The notes under the pieces: model-generated | Seen by the model: only the letters and a program-made list of their open reading frames with translations | What the model was told of the DNA's origin: nothing | Database searches by the model: none | NCBI RefSeq assembly: GCF_002007645.1 | Contig: NZ_CP019791.1 | Location: 1,612,001-1,676,000, forward strand | From: Anaerohalosphaera lusitana | GTDB taxonomy: Bacteria > Planctomycetota > Phycisphaerae > Sedimentisphaerales > Anaerohalosphaeraceae | DNA length: 64,000 bases | Direction of reading: 5' to 3' | Position numbers and translations under genes: made by a program | Part shown: piece by piece, positions 17,437 through 27,300 of the stretch | How positions within the stretch are numbered: the stretch's first letter is position 1 | Layout of the letters: each line of letters opens with the position of its first letter

Positions 17437-18185
17437 AAAATACTAGACAACAAAAAATATTGAAGCCTTTAGATGATTTTGATGAGGCTGTGAGCTTGTG
17501 GAATATCATGCCGAGTGGGTCAGGAAAAGCAGTACAGTTACTCAGGAAGATTGTTGACCAAGTACACGAGGATAGATTTTCGAATGGCAGTGTAAGGTAT
17601 CCCTCTTTGCTAATTCATGGTCATGAGGGCAAAAGGACGCTAGCAAGAGCGTTCGTGAACAGCCTTGGATTTGATGAGGCTGATGAGATATATGGCCGAT
17701 TTATGGATGCTGACCATAGAGCCAAAGCTTTTTTTGGCAAGCAGGGAGAGGTTTCTCATGTAATCCTTGACGCTGAAAAAATTAGGCCTGTTACTTTGTC
17801 GATTATCTGGGAAATGATAGAAAAAGGGGAGCATGATTTTACGAATATCCTGGGACAGAAGGAAAATATTTTCATCAGCGGTCCTTTGATTCTGACCACC
17901 TCTGATATTGGACGAGTGCATAAGTCCATTCGTGATGCTGCTGGTTTTACCGTGGAAGTTGAGCCTTTCTCAGAAGAGCAGATGAAGCTAATCATCCATC
18001 AAAGATTGGTATTTTGCGGGATAAAATATGAGGGTGAGGATGTTTTGGAGGCTGTTGTTAATGCTGGTGGTGGTTCGGTGAGTGACTCCATAAAGCTGCT
18101 TAGGATGGCTTATGTGATGATGAGAGCAGATGGAAGGGGAAAGCTCTCGGGCAATGATATCGAAAGAACATTGAGGCTCAGATAA
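17433..18185 (+). CDS. Degenerate RuvB-like AAA+ protein
   Basis: A 250-residue protein that follows the RuvB layout but has lost key residues. The P-loop reads IHGHEGKRTLA, two residues shorter than RuvB's GPPGLGKTTLA. The Walker B position reads VILDAEKI, with Ala where the catalytic Glu belongs. The arginine-finger position reads IRDAAGF where RuvB has RDRFG. The C-terminal AAA+ lid (FSEEQMKLIIHQRL, GGSVSDSIKLLRMAYVMMRADG) is well preserved, and the winged-helix domain is absent. It starts at GTG 17433, overlapping the upstream stop. It is probably an ATPase-dead structural or regulatory partner, perhaps of the intact RuvB-like protein encoded at 19739-20716. RuvB kinship is my reading of motifs. 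Confidence 0.7.
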   Translation: MKNTRQQKILKPLDDFDEAVSLWNIMPSGSGKAVQLLRKIVDQVHEDRFSNGSVRYPSLLIHGHEGKRTLARAFVNSLGFDEADEIYGRFMDADHRAKAFFGKQGEVSHVILDAEKIRPVTLSIIWEMIEKGEHDFTNILGQKENIFISGPLILTTSDIGRVHKSIRDAAGFTVEVEPFSEEQMKLIIHQRLVFCGIKYEGEDVLEAVVNAGGGSVSDSIKLLRMAYVMMRADGRGKLSGNDIERTLRLR

Positions 18186-18190
18186 GCTCC

Positions 18191-19138
18191 TTATAAATCC
18201 AGATACTTGCTCGAACAGTCATCAGGTTTGACGTGCAGATAGTGGCTCGTGGTCTGAATCGAGCTATGGCCAAGGCTATTCTGGACTACATGCAATGGAG
18301 CCTTCTCGCATGCAATTGAAGAATGTGCATGGCGGAGCCAATGGGGTGAGGGGGTGACCTTCAGACCTGCTTTTTGAGCAGCCTTCTTAACTATCCTCAG
18401 AACCGTTGTAGAATGCATCTGAGTGCTTCTATTTCTTCCGCGAAAAACGAAAACATCTTCAAAAGCCGAACCCCTGAAATTCATCAGTTCAGACCACAGC
18501 GGCTCAGGGATAAGAAGCGTCCTTGTTTTCTTGCCCTTACCATAAACGGTCACTTGTCCACCTTCTGAGCGTTCCTTCAAATCTTTCCAACAAAGAGAAC
18601 ACAGTTCTGAAACCCGGATCCCTGTGATAAATAGGGTTTTCAAAATGAGCTTGTTTCGGGGATGATTTTCAGCATTTATAATTTTTCTGACCTGTTCCTG
18701 TGTGAGAATACGTTCCGCAAGTGTGTCCTTGGGAGTGGGAAGAGCCAGAACACGGGCGACATCAAAAGTCAAATAGCCCAATTTATGGGCAAAGGCAAAA
18801 AAAGATTTGACGCTTGAAAGAATTCTCCTCTTGGAGCCGTCAACAAGATCCTGCTCATCAATGTGGTTTGCAAACTCCTGCAGGTCCTTCAGGATGATTT
18901 CTCTCAGTGACTTGTTGGTGTATTCAAAGAAACGTTCCACATCTTTCCTGTAGTACCTCTGGGTGTGCTTGCTTTTTCCATAGAGCCACAGCTTGACAAG
19001 TTCCTGGTCATTCTCAGCCTGCTTTGAAATAGCATTAGGGCGGAGAGATTGTGGAGTTCTGCTGTCCTCTGGGGTGGAGTCAGTCGAATGCAGGATTATA
19101 TGATTAATCATGCGTTTTTCTTTTCGCGAATTGGACAT
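18191..19138 (-). CDS. Tyrosine recombinase/integrase (XerC/D-like)
   Basis: A 315-residue integrase. An N-terminal core-binding (SAM-like) domain (HTQRYYRKDVERFFEYT...) precedes a complete catalytic set: Arg175 (ITGIRVSEL), Lys201/203 (VYGKGKKTR), His266 and Arg269 (HWLRHAHSS), His291 (LGHSS) and nucleophile Tyr300 (TTSHYLHV). It should catalyse site-specific integration and excision of the element. It is the last gene of a minus-strand operon after the RuvB-like ATPase and an excisionase-like HTH protein, and converges on the degenerate RuvB gene with 5 nt between stops. Its attachment site is not identified. Confidence 0.92.
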   Translation of the reverse strand: MSNSRKEKRMINHIILHSTDSTPEDSRTPQSLRPNAISKQAENDQELVKLWLYGKSKHTQRYYRKDVERFFEYTNKSLREIILKDLQEFANHIDEQDLVDGSKRRILSSVKSFFAFAHKLGYLTFDVARVLALPTPKDTLAERILTQEQVRKIINAENHPRNKLILKTLFITGIRVSELCSLCWKDLKERSEGGQVTVYGKGKKTRTLLIPEPLWSELMNFRGSAFEDVFVFRGRNRSTQMHSTTVLRIVKKAAQKAGLKVTPSPHWLRHAHSSIACEKAPLHVVQNSLGHSSIQTTSHYLHVKPDDCSSKYLDL

Positions 19139-19229
19139 GGTTCTGGCCTCAAATAAAGGGGATTAGGAATACAAGTGCTTTCAAAGTTGTCTTATTTTGA
19201 ACAACATTTCATGGAGCCTTAGACGGCGT

Positions 19230-19694
19230 CTAGACGCCTTTTTGACGTAAATAACGAAAGATTTCTCGGATAACGACGCCTTCGTCCTCGTGTTCAATAC
19301 CTTCGGGGTATATTTCTTCGATTGCTGAACCTGCCTCCTTTGCTGAGCAGTCCAAGCCCATCGAGTTGAGTGTTTCAGTAAGCTCCTGGTATTTCAGATT
19401 GGCCGTGGTTTTGCCTTTGTTTTGCTTTCGTGGTTGACTTTCACTCTTTTCTCTGGGCGAATAGAAGAGGATATAGCGGCCGTTGTCCCCAATGCCCGTA
19501 TCACGAACTTCTAAACATCTTTTCTGCAGCCTTGCATCGTAGAGAGGTCTGCGGGTCCGCAAGTCGTAAATTGGCTGGGGGAATATGCCCTCGTCAAGCA
19601 ACTGATAAAAACGAGCACGAGATAGGTTAAGCATCTCAGCCATTTGCTTGACGCTGACAATTGGTTTCAATTTTGACGTTTTATGTTTAGCCAT
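19230..19694 (-). CDS. Excisionase/MerR-like helix-turn-helix protein
   Basis: A 154-residue protein with an N-terminal winged HTH of the excisionase type: VSVKQMAEMLNLSRARFYQLLDEGIFPQPI, then a short wing (DLRTRRPLYDARL). Such proteins act as recombination directionality factors or repressors. The middle is basic and probably unstructured (KSESQPRKQNKGKT) and the C-terminus acidic. It lies between the RuvB-like and integrase genes on the same strand. An ATTTCCCAGA box 55 nt before the ATG, inside the 3' end of the upstream gene, suggests its own promoter. Confidence 0.72.
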   Translation of the reverse strand: MAKHKTSKLKPIVSVKQMAEMLNLSRARFYQLLDEGIFPQPIYDLRTRRPLYDARLQKRCLEVRDTGIGDNGRYILFYSPREKSESQPRKQNKGKTTANLKYQELTETLNSMGLDCSAKEAGSAIEEIYPEGIEHEDEGVVIREIFRYLRQKGV

Positions 19695-19731
19695 TTGATT
19701 TCACTCCGTCATCAAGTAGACAGTAAATCCT

Positions 19732-19759
19732 AAAAAAATTATTGAAGATTCTGGGAAAT
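19732..19759 (-). promoter_or_regulatory. Candidate internal promoter for the HTH gene (ATTTCCCAGA box)
   Basis: On the minus strand ATTTCCCAGA occupies 19759-19750, within the last codons of the RuvB-like gene, followed after about 17 nt by TAGGAT, with the HTH start codon 55 nt beyond the box. Spacing matches the boxes before other element genes, which makes chance occurrence in coding sequence less likely. Confidence 0.4.
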
Positions 19760-20716
19760 ATGCTGCTTTCCTTTTTCCGTAATTTGCCGTTCTGAGCCTT
19801 GCTTTTCGATAAGCTCTTGGCGGAGAAGATATGGCTCTATGACACTTGAGATGGTTCTTGAAGGCAATCCCAGTTTTGAGGAAAGTACATTAAGCTTCAT
19901 TGAGTTGCGTTTGGACAATTCGCAAAGATATGCCTGGTCAAGGGTATCCAAGCCTTCTTCATCGATGTCGAGCAAATCAAAGGCCTTGCAAACATCCTCT
20001 TTCGTAATGACATTTCTGCCATCAGCAGAACACACACTCCATGCCATCTGCAGATTACGATTAAGAGCTATCCTTGGCGTTTGCTTAGCTCTCTTAGCAA
20101 TCTCATGAAGAACTTCAGAGTTCTCGTAATCCCATTTGAGAGCATCAGCCCTTTGCTTGACGATGTAAGTCAAATCATCAGCAGAATAGTAATTGAAGCG
20201 ACAGCAAAGCCTCATACGGTTTCGTAAAGCGTTTTGCAGTTGGAACTCATGTGTTGTCGCGAGAATGATGGTGAAGTTTGCGAGAGGAACTGAGCAGGTC
20301 TTTTTGTTATTTTTTCTTTTTGGTAAGATTACTTTTCGTTCAGACAATGCGGTCAAAAGTACATGCTGAGTTCGTGCATCCAGTGCCTGAGCCTCATCCA
20401 CGAAAATACTGCTGTTTTCGTCTGCCATAAGCAGCATCGAAGTGAGCTCTGTTGGATTGAGCATCTCACCATTCGATTCGATGAGCTGAAGATTTCCGAG
20501 TTCGCAATGAATGGCTTTTGCCGTCAGAGTCTTTCCTGTACCTGATGGACCGACCATCAAGACTGGGCCGAAAGAACTGCTGCTGTTATTTGCTCGGTTT
20601 GCAAAATACGCATCAAGACTTGTTCTCAGAAGCTCAACAATGTGAGGCTGTCCTTTGATATGGCTAAGACTCGTAATTTGGGTCTGATTAACATCTGTTC
20701 CAATTTCATGGCTCAT
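19739..20716 (-). CDS. RuvB-like AAA+ ATPase
   Basis: A 325-residue protein close to RuvB length (about 335). Visible motifs: Walker A GPSGTGKT, Walker B SIFVDEAQ, sensor I ILATTHE, arginine-finger region LRNRMR, and a RuvB-type C-terminal winged helix (GLDTLDQAYL, then SVIEPYLLRQELIEKQGSERQITEKG). RuvB drives branch migration at Holliday junctions with RuvA; no RuvA is encoded here. The start is ATG 20716: AGGAG on the minus strand is 9 nt upstream, while the TTG at 20722 is too close. It heads the operon with the HTH and integrase genes and may act in integration, excision or element replication. Recognition is good; the role is inferred. Confidence 0.8.
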   Translation of the reverse strand: MSHEIGTDVNQTQITSLSHIKGQPHIVELLRTSLDAYFANRANNSSSSFGPVLMVGPSGTGKTLTAKAIHCELGNLQLIESNGEMLNPTELTSMLLMADENSSIFVDEAQALDARTQHVLLTALSERKVILPKRKNNKKTCSVPLANFTIILATTHEFQLQNALRNRMRLCCRFNYYSADDLTYIVKQRADALKWDYENSEVLHEIAKRAKQTPRIALNRNLQMAWSVCSADGRNVITKEDVCKAFDLLDIDEEGLDTLDQAYLCELSKRNSMKLNVLSSKLGLPSRTISSVIEPYLLRQELIEKQGSERQITEKGKQHISQNLQ

Positions 20717-20746
20717 AATCAATTACTCCTTTCACCCATTACTAAG

Positions 20747-20772
20747 CCATTTTTCAATTTTCTGGGAAATGG
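20747..20772 (-). promoter_or_regulatory. Candidate promoter/operator of the RuvB-like operon
   Basis: CCATTTTTCA (20747-20756) and TGGGAAATGG (20763-20772) form an imperfect 10-6-10 palindrome like that at 12905. On the minus strand ATTTCCCAGA (20770-20761) ends 44 nt before ATG 20716, with TAGTAA about 16 nt downstream as a possible -10. Confidence 0.45.
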
Positions 20773-20825
20773 CGGCGGGCCGGGGTACTCAGGATGAAGG
20801 AAAAAAGCAAGTGCAAAGTGCAGAT

Positions 20826-20858
20826 AACCTTATAATACCCTATGACAATTATAAGGTT
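20826..20858. repeat. Perfect 11-bp inverted repeat
   Basis: AACCTTATAAT (20826-20836) and ATTATAAGGTT (20848-20858) are exact reverse complements around an 11-nt loop. Related ATTATAAGGCT sequences occur at about 12941 and 16250 in the same element. There is no T-run, so it is more likely a protein-binding or replication site than a terminator. Confidence 0.5.
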
Positions 20859-20942
20859 GATGAGGCAAAATCGCCTCTAATGGTATCATGAGTGGCATTT
20901 CACCATGTTTGGCTTTTTGGAGGATGATGTGATTTGGCTGGG

Positions 20943-21226
20943 ATAAGAAAAATTCTTATTTATCGATGGATGTGGAAAATACGGGATGGCTTTGCTGTTT
21001 GTGAGAATAAGAAAAATTCTTATTATCTGGGAAAAGGAAGATGGATTTCATTTCCCAGAATTTCCAAAAACTGCTTCAAATGCAATGGGGAGTTGATTTT
21101 GTGCATAGGGTGACCCCTACCCTTTGTGTTCTATGATAAGGTATCCAGTAATAAGCAGGGGACCCTAATTTGACGATTTTGACAGGGGAGATTTTGATGG
21201 GCATGGCAATAAGAATAATTCTTATT
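20943..21226. promoter_or_regulatory. Three operator-like palindromes before the RHS gene
   Basis: The palindrome AATAAGAA-N3-TTCTTATT occurs at 21006-21024 and 21208-21226, and with 7-bp arms at 20943-20959. All have a 3-nt spacer (AAA, AAA, TAA). Between them, TCTGGGAAA (21026-21034) and TTTCCCAGA (21051-21059) make a further perfect 9-bp inverted repeat. The 630-nt gap between the divergent RuvB-like and RHS genes thus looks like a control region and has no gene. One 8-3-8 site is a plausible dimer operator; the regulator is unknown. Confidence 0.5.
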
Positions 21227-21349
21227 TAGCCCATGATGCATCTGTATTTTTGAAAGCTCAATCTTTCTGGTTGACAGTATTCTTGTTTTGGTTTCTAATC
21301 ACAGTTCTTTATCTTGTTCTTGTTATATCTTTAGGAGGTATTTTCTGCC

Positions 21350-24300
21350 ATGTCTGCATCATCCCACAATTTCCTCAAATGCATTTCTATTGTTTCAATT
21401 CTATGCCTTACAGTATTTTCCTCATTTGCTGAAGACATAGATACAACTCGCCATGTTTGCGACCACTATGACGGGACTGATGCAGCTTTTGTATGGACCA
21501 GCGGTAAAGAGACAAGCTCGAATATTACGCTGACCATTCCTCAGTGCGGTTCTGGTGACGGCGAGACAGGTCATGCATTCATTTCCACGTTTGAGAGTAC
21601 GAATCTGATTGACTGTAACGGCAATACAAACAACTATTCCTGCGATGATGACCACTGCACCGGTCCTTGCGGCTGTGAGGGACAATACGGCATTTATGCT
21701 GTTCTGAAAGTTACGGGTGATGAAGATGCGTTCAACAGCTATTTTCCCAATGGGATAACATTCACCAGTGACTTTTGGATTGATGTTCCAAATGGAGCAG
21801 GATACTGGCTCACAGAGACAGTTGAAGAAATAGGGAGTGAATACGAGATTGTATTCGAAAACATGAATCCGTCTGTCCTTTCGCTGAGTGTCACTCCAAA
21901 TGTCGGTGACTATCATGAAAGGGCAAAATTCCAAATATCGGTTGCTTTCTACGAGAGACGCAGCGGTGCAAATCCTGGTGATGAGCCATGTTACAGCTTT
22001 CTTTCCAAAACTTACGGTTCGATTACCATTGAACCCAACAGCAAGAAAGAAACCAATTTTCAGATTATGCCTGTAAATCCGCAGGCTGGTCAGGCAGCTT
22101 ACATCGAAAAAGTTACTCGCAATTATGACATTGACCCTGAATGGGAAGGCGATTACAGGTGGTCAACTCAGACTCCAAACGAGTGCAGCAGACAATACGG
22201 TGACCTTGCTGACAATCCGATGGTGAGCCAGACGCACGGCAACATAGACAGCTATTATATTGTTAAAGTGCCTACATGGACTAAAGAGGTTTCCGGCAGC
22301 AGCTTGCCATCTTACATGGCAAGAGAAGGCTGGAGCTTCAACTTCGACCAGGGTTACATCAGCCGAAGCTTTGGAGACAGCAAGAAAATCTATTTCAATC
22401 TCAGCGGAGCGGGCAATGTCAAGAAGCTTGATAGCATTGAGTATTGCTTTAACGGAGAATCAAGAGGCAACGGCGTAACCGGCTGGTACAGTTATTATGA
22501 TGCGAATGACTGTATTGACGCAATAGCTGCTGCAGACGTAATCACCGACCCTAATAACTTTGACCCAAACAATCCTCCTCTTCAAGACAAATACCTTGAC
22601 TTTAACTGGACGGAAGAGGTGGACGGGGCCACATCTGCGGACGTATCCTTTGTTAAGGATGCCGAAACCCTCAGAGAATGGCATGTGGGCTATGATGCTG
22701 ATGGAAGAATGACAGAATCTGTAGACGGGTGTGCGTGTTCGGGAACAACAGGCGGTTTTGAAAAATATGAGTATTACGAGGGCATTACCGAACCTGCCTT
22801 GGGTGGTCTTGTAAAAAAACAGTTCAATGCTTCAGGTGATATCATCGAGTGGAACGACTATGAAGTTCGAGGCTTGAATTCTCCGCCGATAGTCAAGGAC
22901 ATATTTGTTTACAACAGCAGCTTTGAAACGCCTGATGTCGCTCCGGGGACAGAAGATGTCGGTATTCCTTATGGATGGCATGAAGCCGACGTGCCGGACA
23001 ATCTCAGCGTCTATGACCCTGACCCAAATTATGGGCTACCTGACGGCGAACAGTATTTGATAATTACAAATGCAGCAGTAGAGCAGAAGATATGGGAAGC
23101 TGTTCTGCCGGATACCTACTACACTCTTTCTGCGAGTATCAAAGCTTTGGGTTCTACTTCCACTGCAACTTTGAAACTTGTTTGTTTTGATGGTGCAACT
23201 GAGAATATCATAATCGAAAAAACCATAATCAATGGCGAGCTCAGTCAATCGAACTGGATAGAATTTAACGGTGAGGGGCACAGTTTTGAGTCACAGGAGC
23301 TTGTCGGTCAGCAGCTCAAACTCATAATCTCCGGCAGTAACATCGAGGTCGATAAAATCTCAATCGGCAGCACAACATATCTGATGAAAAAGACAGCACC
23401 GCTGCTTACCTATCGAAGGGCTGTCAATCCATCGGATGGCTCGGACTACAAGATGGCGGAGTGGGATTACGACAGCAACGACTTTACTGCTGTCGAGAAA
23501 CAGTACGTTGACAACACCAACGCAAGAATAACCAAATACGTCTATACAGACAGCTCTTTCAGTGAACTTGCAAGCAAAACCGAATACGAACTGCTCAATG
23601 ATGACCCTGACAATCCTTCGGGCAGGACTTTGACTACCACCTACAGCAGACAGATTCTTGCTGACGGTACGACTGCAAGGATGGCTGAGGCTCCATCAGG
23701 AAGGGTAGACATTGAGATAATAGACGACGGTTTTGTAGTCGAGTCTTTTTCAACCAGAAGTACCGACCCCAACTACTGGGACAACAATGTAGACAGAAAG
23801 CTGTACAGCTATGACAATGATGGACAGTTGGAATGGGAAGAGACTGTAAGAGGTGCAAGGACTGATTATGACTATGACGGTTACAAGATTAAGACCATCA
23901 CCGGTCCTGATGTCAACAGTGTACCTGTACTTGACGATGCCGAAGATTTTCAGGAAACAGAGTATTTCTACGATGATTCTGACAGGATAGAGAAAAAACA
24001 GGAAAAGGATACCAATGGTGATTTTGTCTATACCCGTTACGAATATGATGCCGTCGGCAACAAACGTAAAGTCACCAGAGATTACGAGGGTGAAAATCCA
24101 AGCAGCACATACTACCACTATGACGAATTAGGACAGGTCAGACTTGAAATCTCCGACGAAGGTGTAATCCACGGTAAGCGATACAATACTGCAGGACAGC
24201 TTGAGTGCGAATTCGTACCTGCTGATTATGCAGACCCAAACAGTGCATCTCCTGACCTCGTTTCGCAGACCAAATATACCTATACCGCAGACGGTCAGAT

Positions 24301-27300
24301 TGAAACAGTTTCAAAAGCAAAGGATAAGAATATATTTACGTTCGGCAATCCTTCTGGATGGGTCGTAACCAAGTATGAGTACGATTTCCTCGGCAGGAAG
24401 AAAAAGACCATCGAGGATTTCGGCGGTGACAATCTCACTACTATCTATCACTACAACAATCAGGGAGAGCTCTGCAAGACCGAGTATCCAACCGGCAGAT
24501 GGGTCGAGACCAGAAGAGATGGAATGGGCAGAGTCTATGAGGTCGTTGAAGGATACGGGCAGACTGATGTTCTAAAAACCAGCTACTATTATGATAATGA
24601 GGGCAATCTTGAGGAGAAGGTCGAACAGGATGGAACTGCAGAGTTTTATACCTATGATGATTTTGACCGTTTGGAATATAAGTACCAAGACAGCCTGAGC
24701 GGTCCCTACACCTTCTACACATATGATGAAGGCGGTGCTGTCGAGAGTACGGTCCACTGTAAAGCTGACGGCACAGTTTTGCTGGAAACGTTCAGCAAGC
24801 ATGATTTGCTTGGTCGGCTGCATGTACGGAGAATACTTGCTGCTCCCGGTTATCTCAATGATGACGAGGACATGATTACCGAGTTTTACTATGATGTCGC
24901 AGGTAATCAGACCAGGACTATTCGCAAAGGTGAGGCGGCTGCTGACCCCAACGTTGTAACCGACATTATCACAGAGACTCTCTATGATTCGCTGAGCCGT
25001 CCTTACTGTCAGATAGACGGAGAGGGCAATCGTGATTACATCTCATACGACGGTGACGGCAGAATCAAAAAGGCGGTTGACCCCAATGTCGTAAATGCTT
25101 ATGACCCTTACGGCAGACTTGAGAGCGTGACCGACGATGACGGCCACTATACCGTCTACGCCTATGACAGCCTCGACAGACCATTTAATCAGACGGTTTA
25201 TGACTGCAGAAGCACGCCCAATGACTTATCTGATGATTTTGAGGTCAAGCAGGTTCACAATACATATGACGACCTTGACAGACTCACCAGAAAAGTTGTC
25301 ATGAAAGACCCTGCATCAACTGCCGACCCTAATCTTGCCGTTGATATGGTTGCAGATTATGTGTATGACCCCAATGACGGCTTGCTCGATGAGGTCCATA
25401 CATATGCCAACGGCAGCACAACTCCTCAGGTTACTTCCTTTTACTATGATGAGTTTGGGCGGAAATGGCGAACTGTTGATGCCGAGGGCAACGAGGAGAA
25501 AATCTATTTCGACCCTGTAAACAACAAGCAGGTAGTCAAACGTGAACGCATCGAGACCGATGCTGAAAACTCAGCGAATACCTATGCCATCACCACATTT
25601 TATGATTATGATGATTACGGAAATCTTTGGAAGAAGACGCTGGATGAAGATGGTGACGGCATAGACGAATCAACCGATTTTACAACCGAGTATCTTTATG
25701 ATGGTCTCAGCAGGCTCGAATACGTTATTGCTCCTGACCAAATCAAGACCAAATATGAATATGACCAGTTCGGCAACCGTGAAAAGGTCATTGAGGACCC
25801 TGATGAGGCAGGCTACGTCGGCGAAAACAGGGTGACGCTTTACGGCTATGACCGTCTTGGCAGAAAGGAAACGGTCACAGCGTATGACCCCAACAGTCAG
25901 ACTACGACCTACGATTACAACAAGAATGACCAGATAAAACGAATAACCTACCCTGACCAGAAGTACAAGGAATTTGAATATTATGATTCCGGTGAGGTTT
26001 GGAAGAAAAGACTTGCTGACGGCAGTGAAATCTATTACGGCTATGATGGACGCAACAATGTTGTATGGGAAAGTGATGACCCTGCTGCGATTCCTATAGG
26101 CGACCCCAACGGCGTAACAACGTTTATCGCTGAATTCGACTACGACGGCGGTGGGAACCTCGTTTATGCATCCAAGCAGGTGACGGACGGCTATGTCTCG
26201 GAATCTGTATTCGAGTACAACGGTTTTGGTCTGCCTGATGCCGAAAAGACATGGCTTTATGATTGGGATATGGTCGCGACCACTTATGACTATGACCAGT
26301 CAGGCAATCAGACCGTCAGAACGCATGCCGGTGATTCGCTGACGTATTCCTATGATTCACTTGGCAGAATCGAATCCATCAGCAGAGATGATTCTCAGAT
26401 TGTCTCATACAAGTATGCGGGCAGTGCTGTAAAATCGCTTGAGTATCCCCAGGCTGAAATCCTTGAGAGCCGTTCTTATGACAAACTCGGCAGAACAGAG
26501 CGTATTACAAGCAGCGAGACTTTCACAGGCGGAGGAGATATCCTCGACTATATTTACACCTATGATTCCGTCTCCAACAGGAAATCCGTGCAATATAACC
26601 ATCTGCCAACCACAGTATGGGACAAGTATTATTACGATAATCTGCGAAGGCTTGAAGAGGTTGAATATGGAGCAGCAAGCGGATTTGCCAAAGCTGAAGA
26701 TTTCGGCAATGACTTCTATTTTGCAGTGGTAATGGCTGGCCGTTGGCTCGAAACCGACTTCGACATCGAAAAAGAACTGCAGAGAGAACTTGCCCGTGTC
26801 AATGCTCAGCGAACCAAGCAGTGGGCATTCGATGCGATAGTACATCAACTCCCTGACGACATGCCCGTTCTCACTCTCGCTGAATTCGGCGAAGAGGACG
26901 TTGACATCGACCCTTCAACTACAACACAGATAATCGAAGGCGACAACGGCAACACACAGGCTGAGATAGTGACGGACAGCGACGGCAGAATCCTGATTTT
27001 CACCATCGTGCCCGAAACCGGCAATAAGCTGACGGTCTATCCAACCTACAACAAGGACGGCAGCATCGACAGCAACACCTTCGTATTCTTCGACGATAAG
27101 GGCGACATCGTCGATACGAAGACAATCGACTCGGAACCGACCACCTCGACTGATTCAACCCTCTCTTTGCAGTCCACATCACTCGAATCAGACGACTCGA
27201 TGACCATGTCCACAATGAGCATGCCTGCTCCACCTGAGTCAAAACTTGACGAATATGATTACAGTCCGCTCGGTAACAGAATAAAAGTCATCAAACGTTC

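Noticed and set aside
17806-17815. A further TCTGGGAAAT copy inside the degenerate RuvB gene
   Set aside because: It encodes IWEM in the protein and no minus-strand gene starts at a suitable distance, so I treat it as chance.
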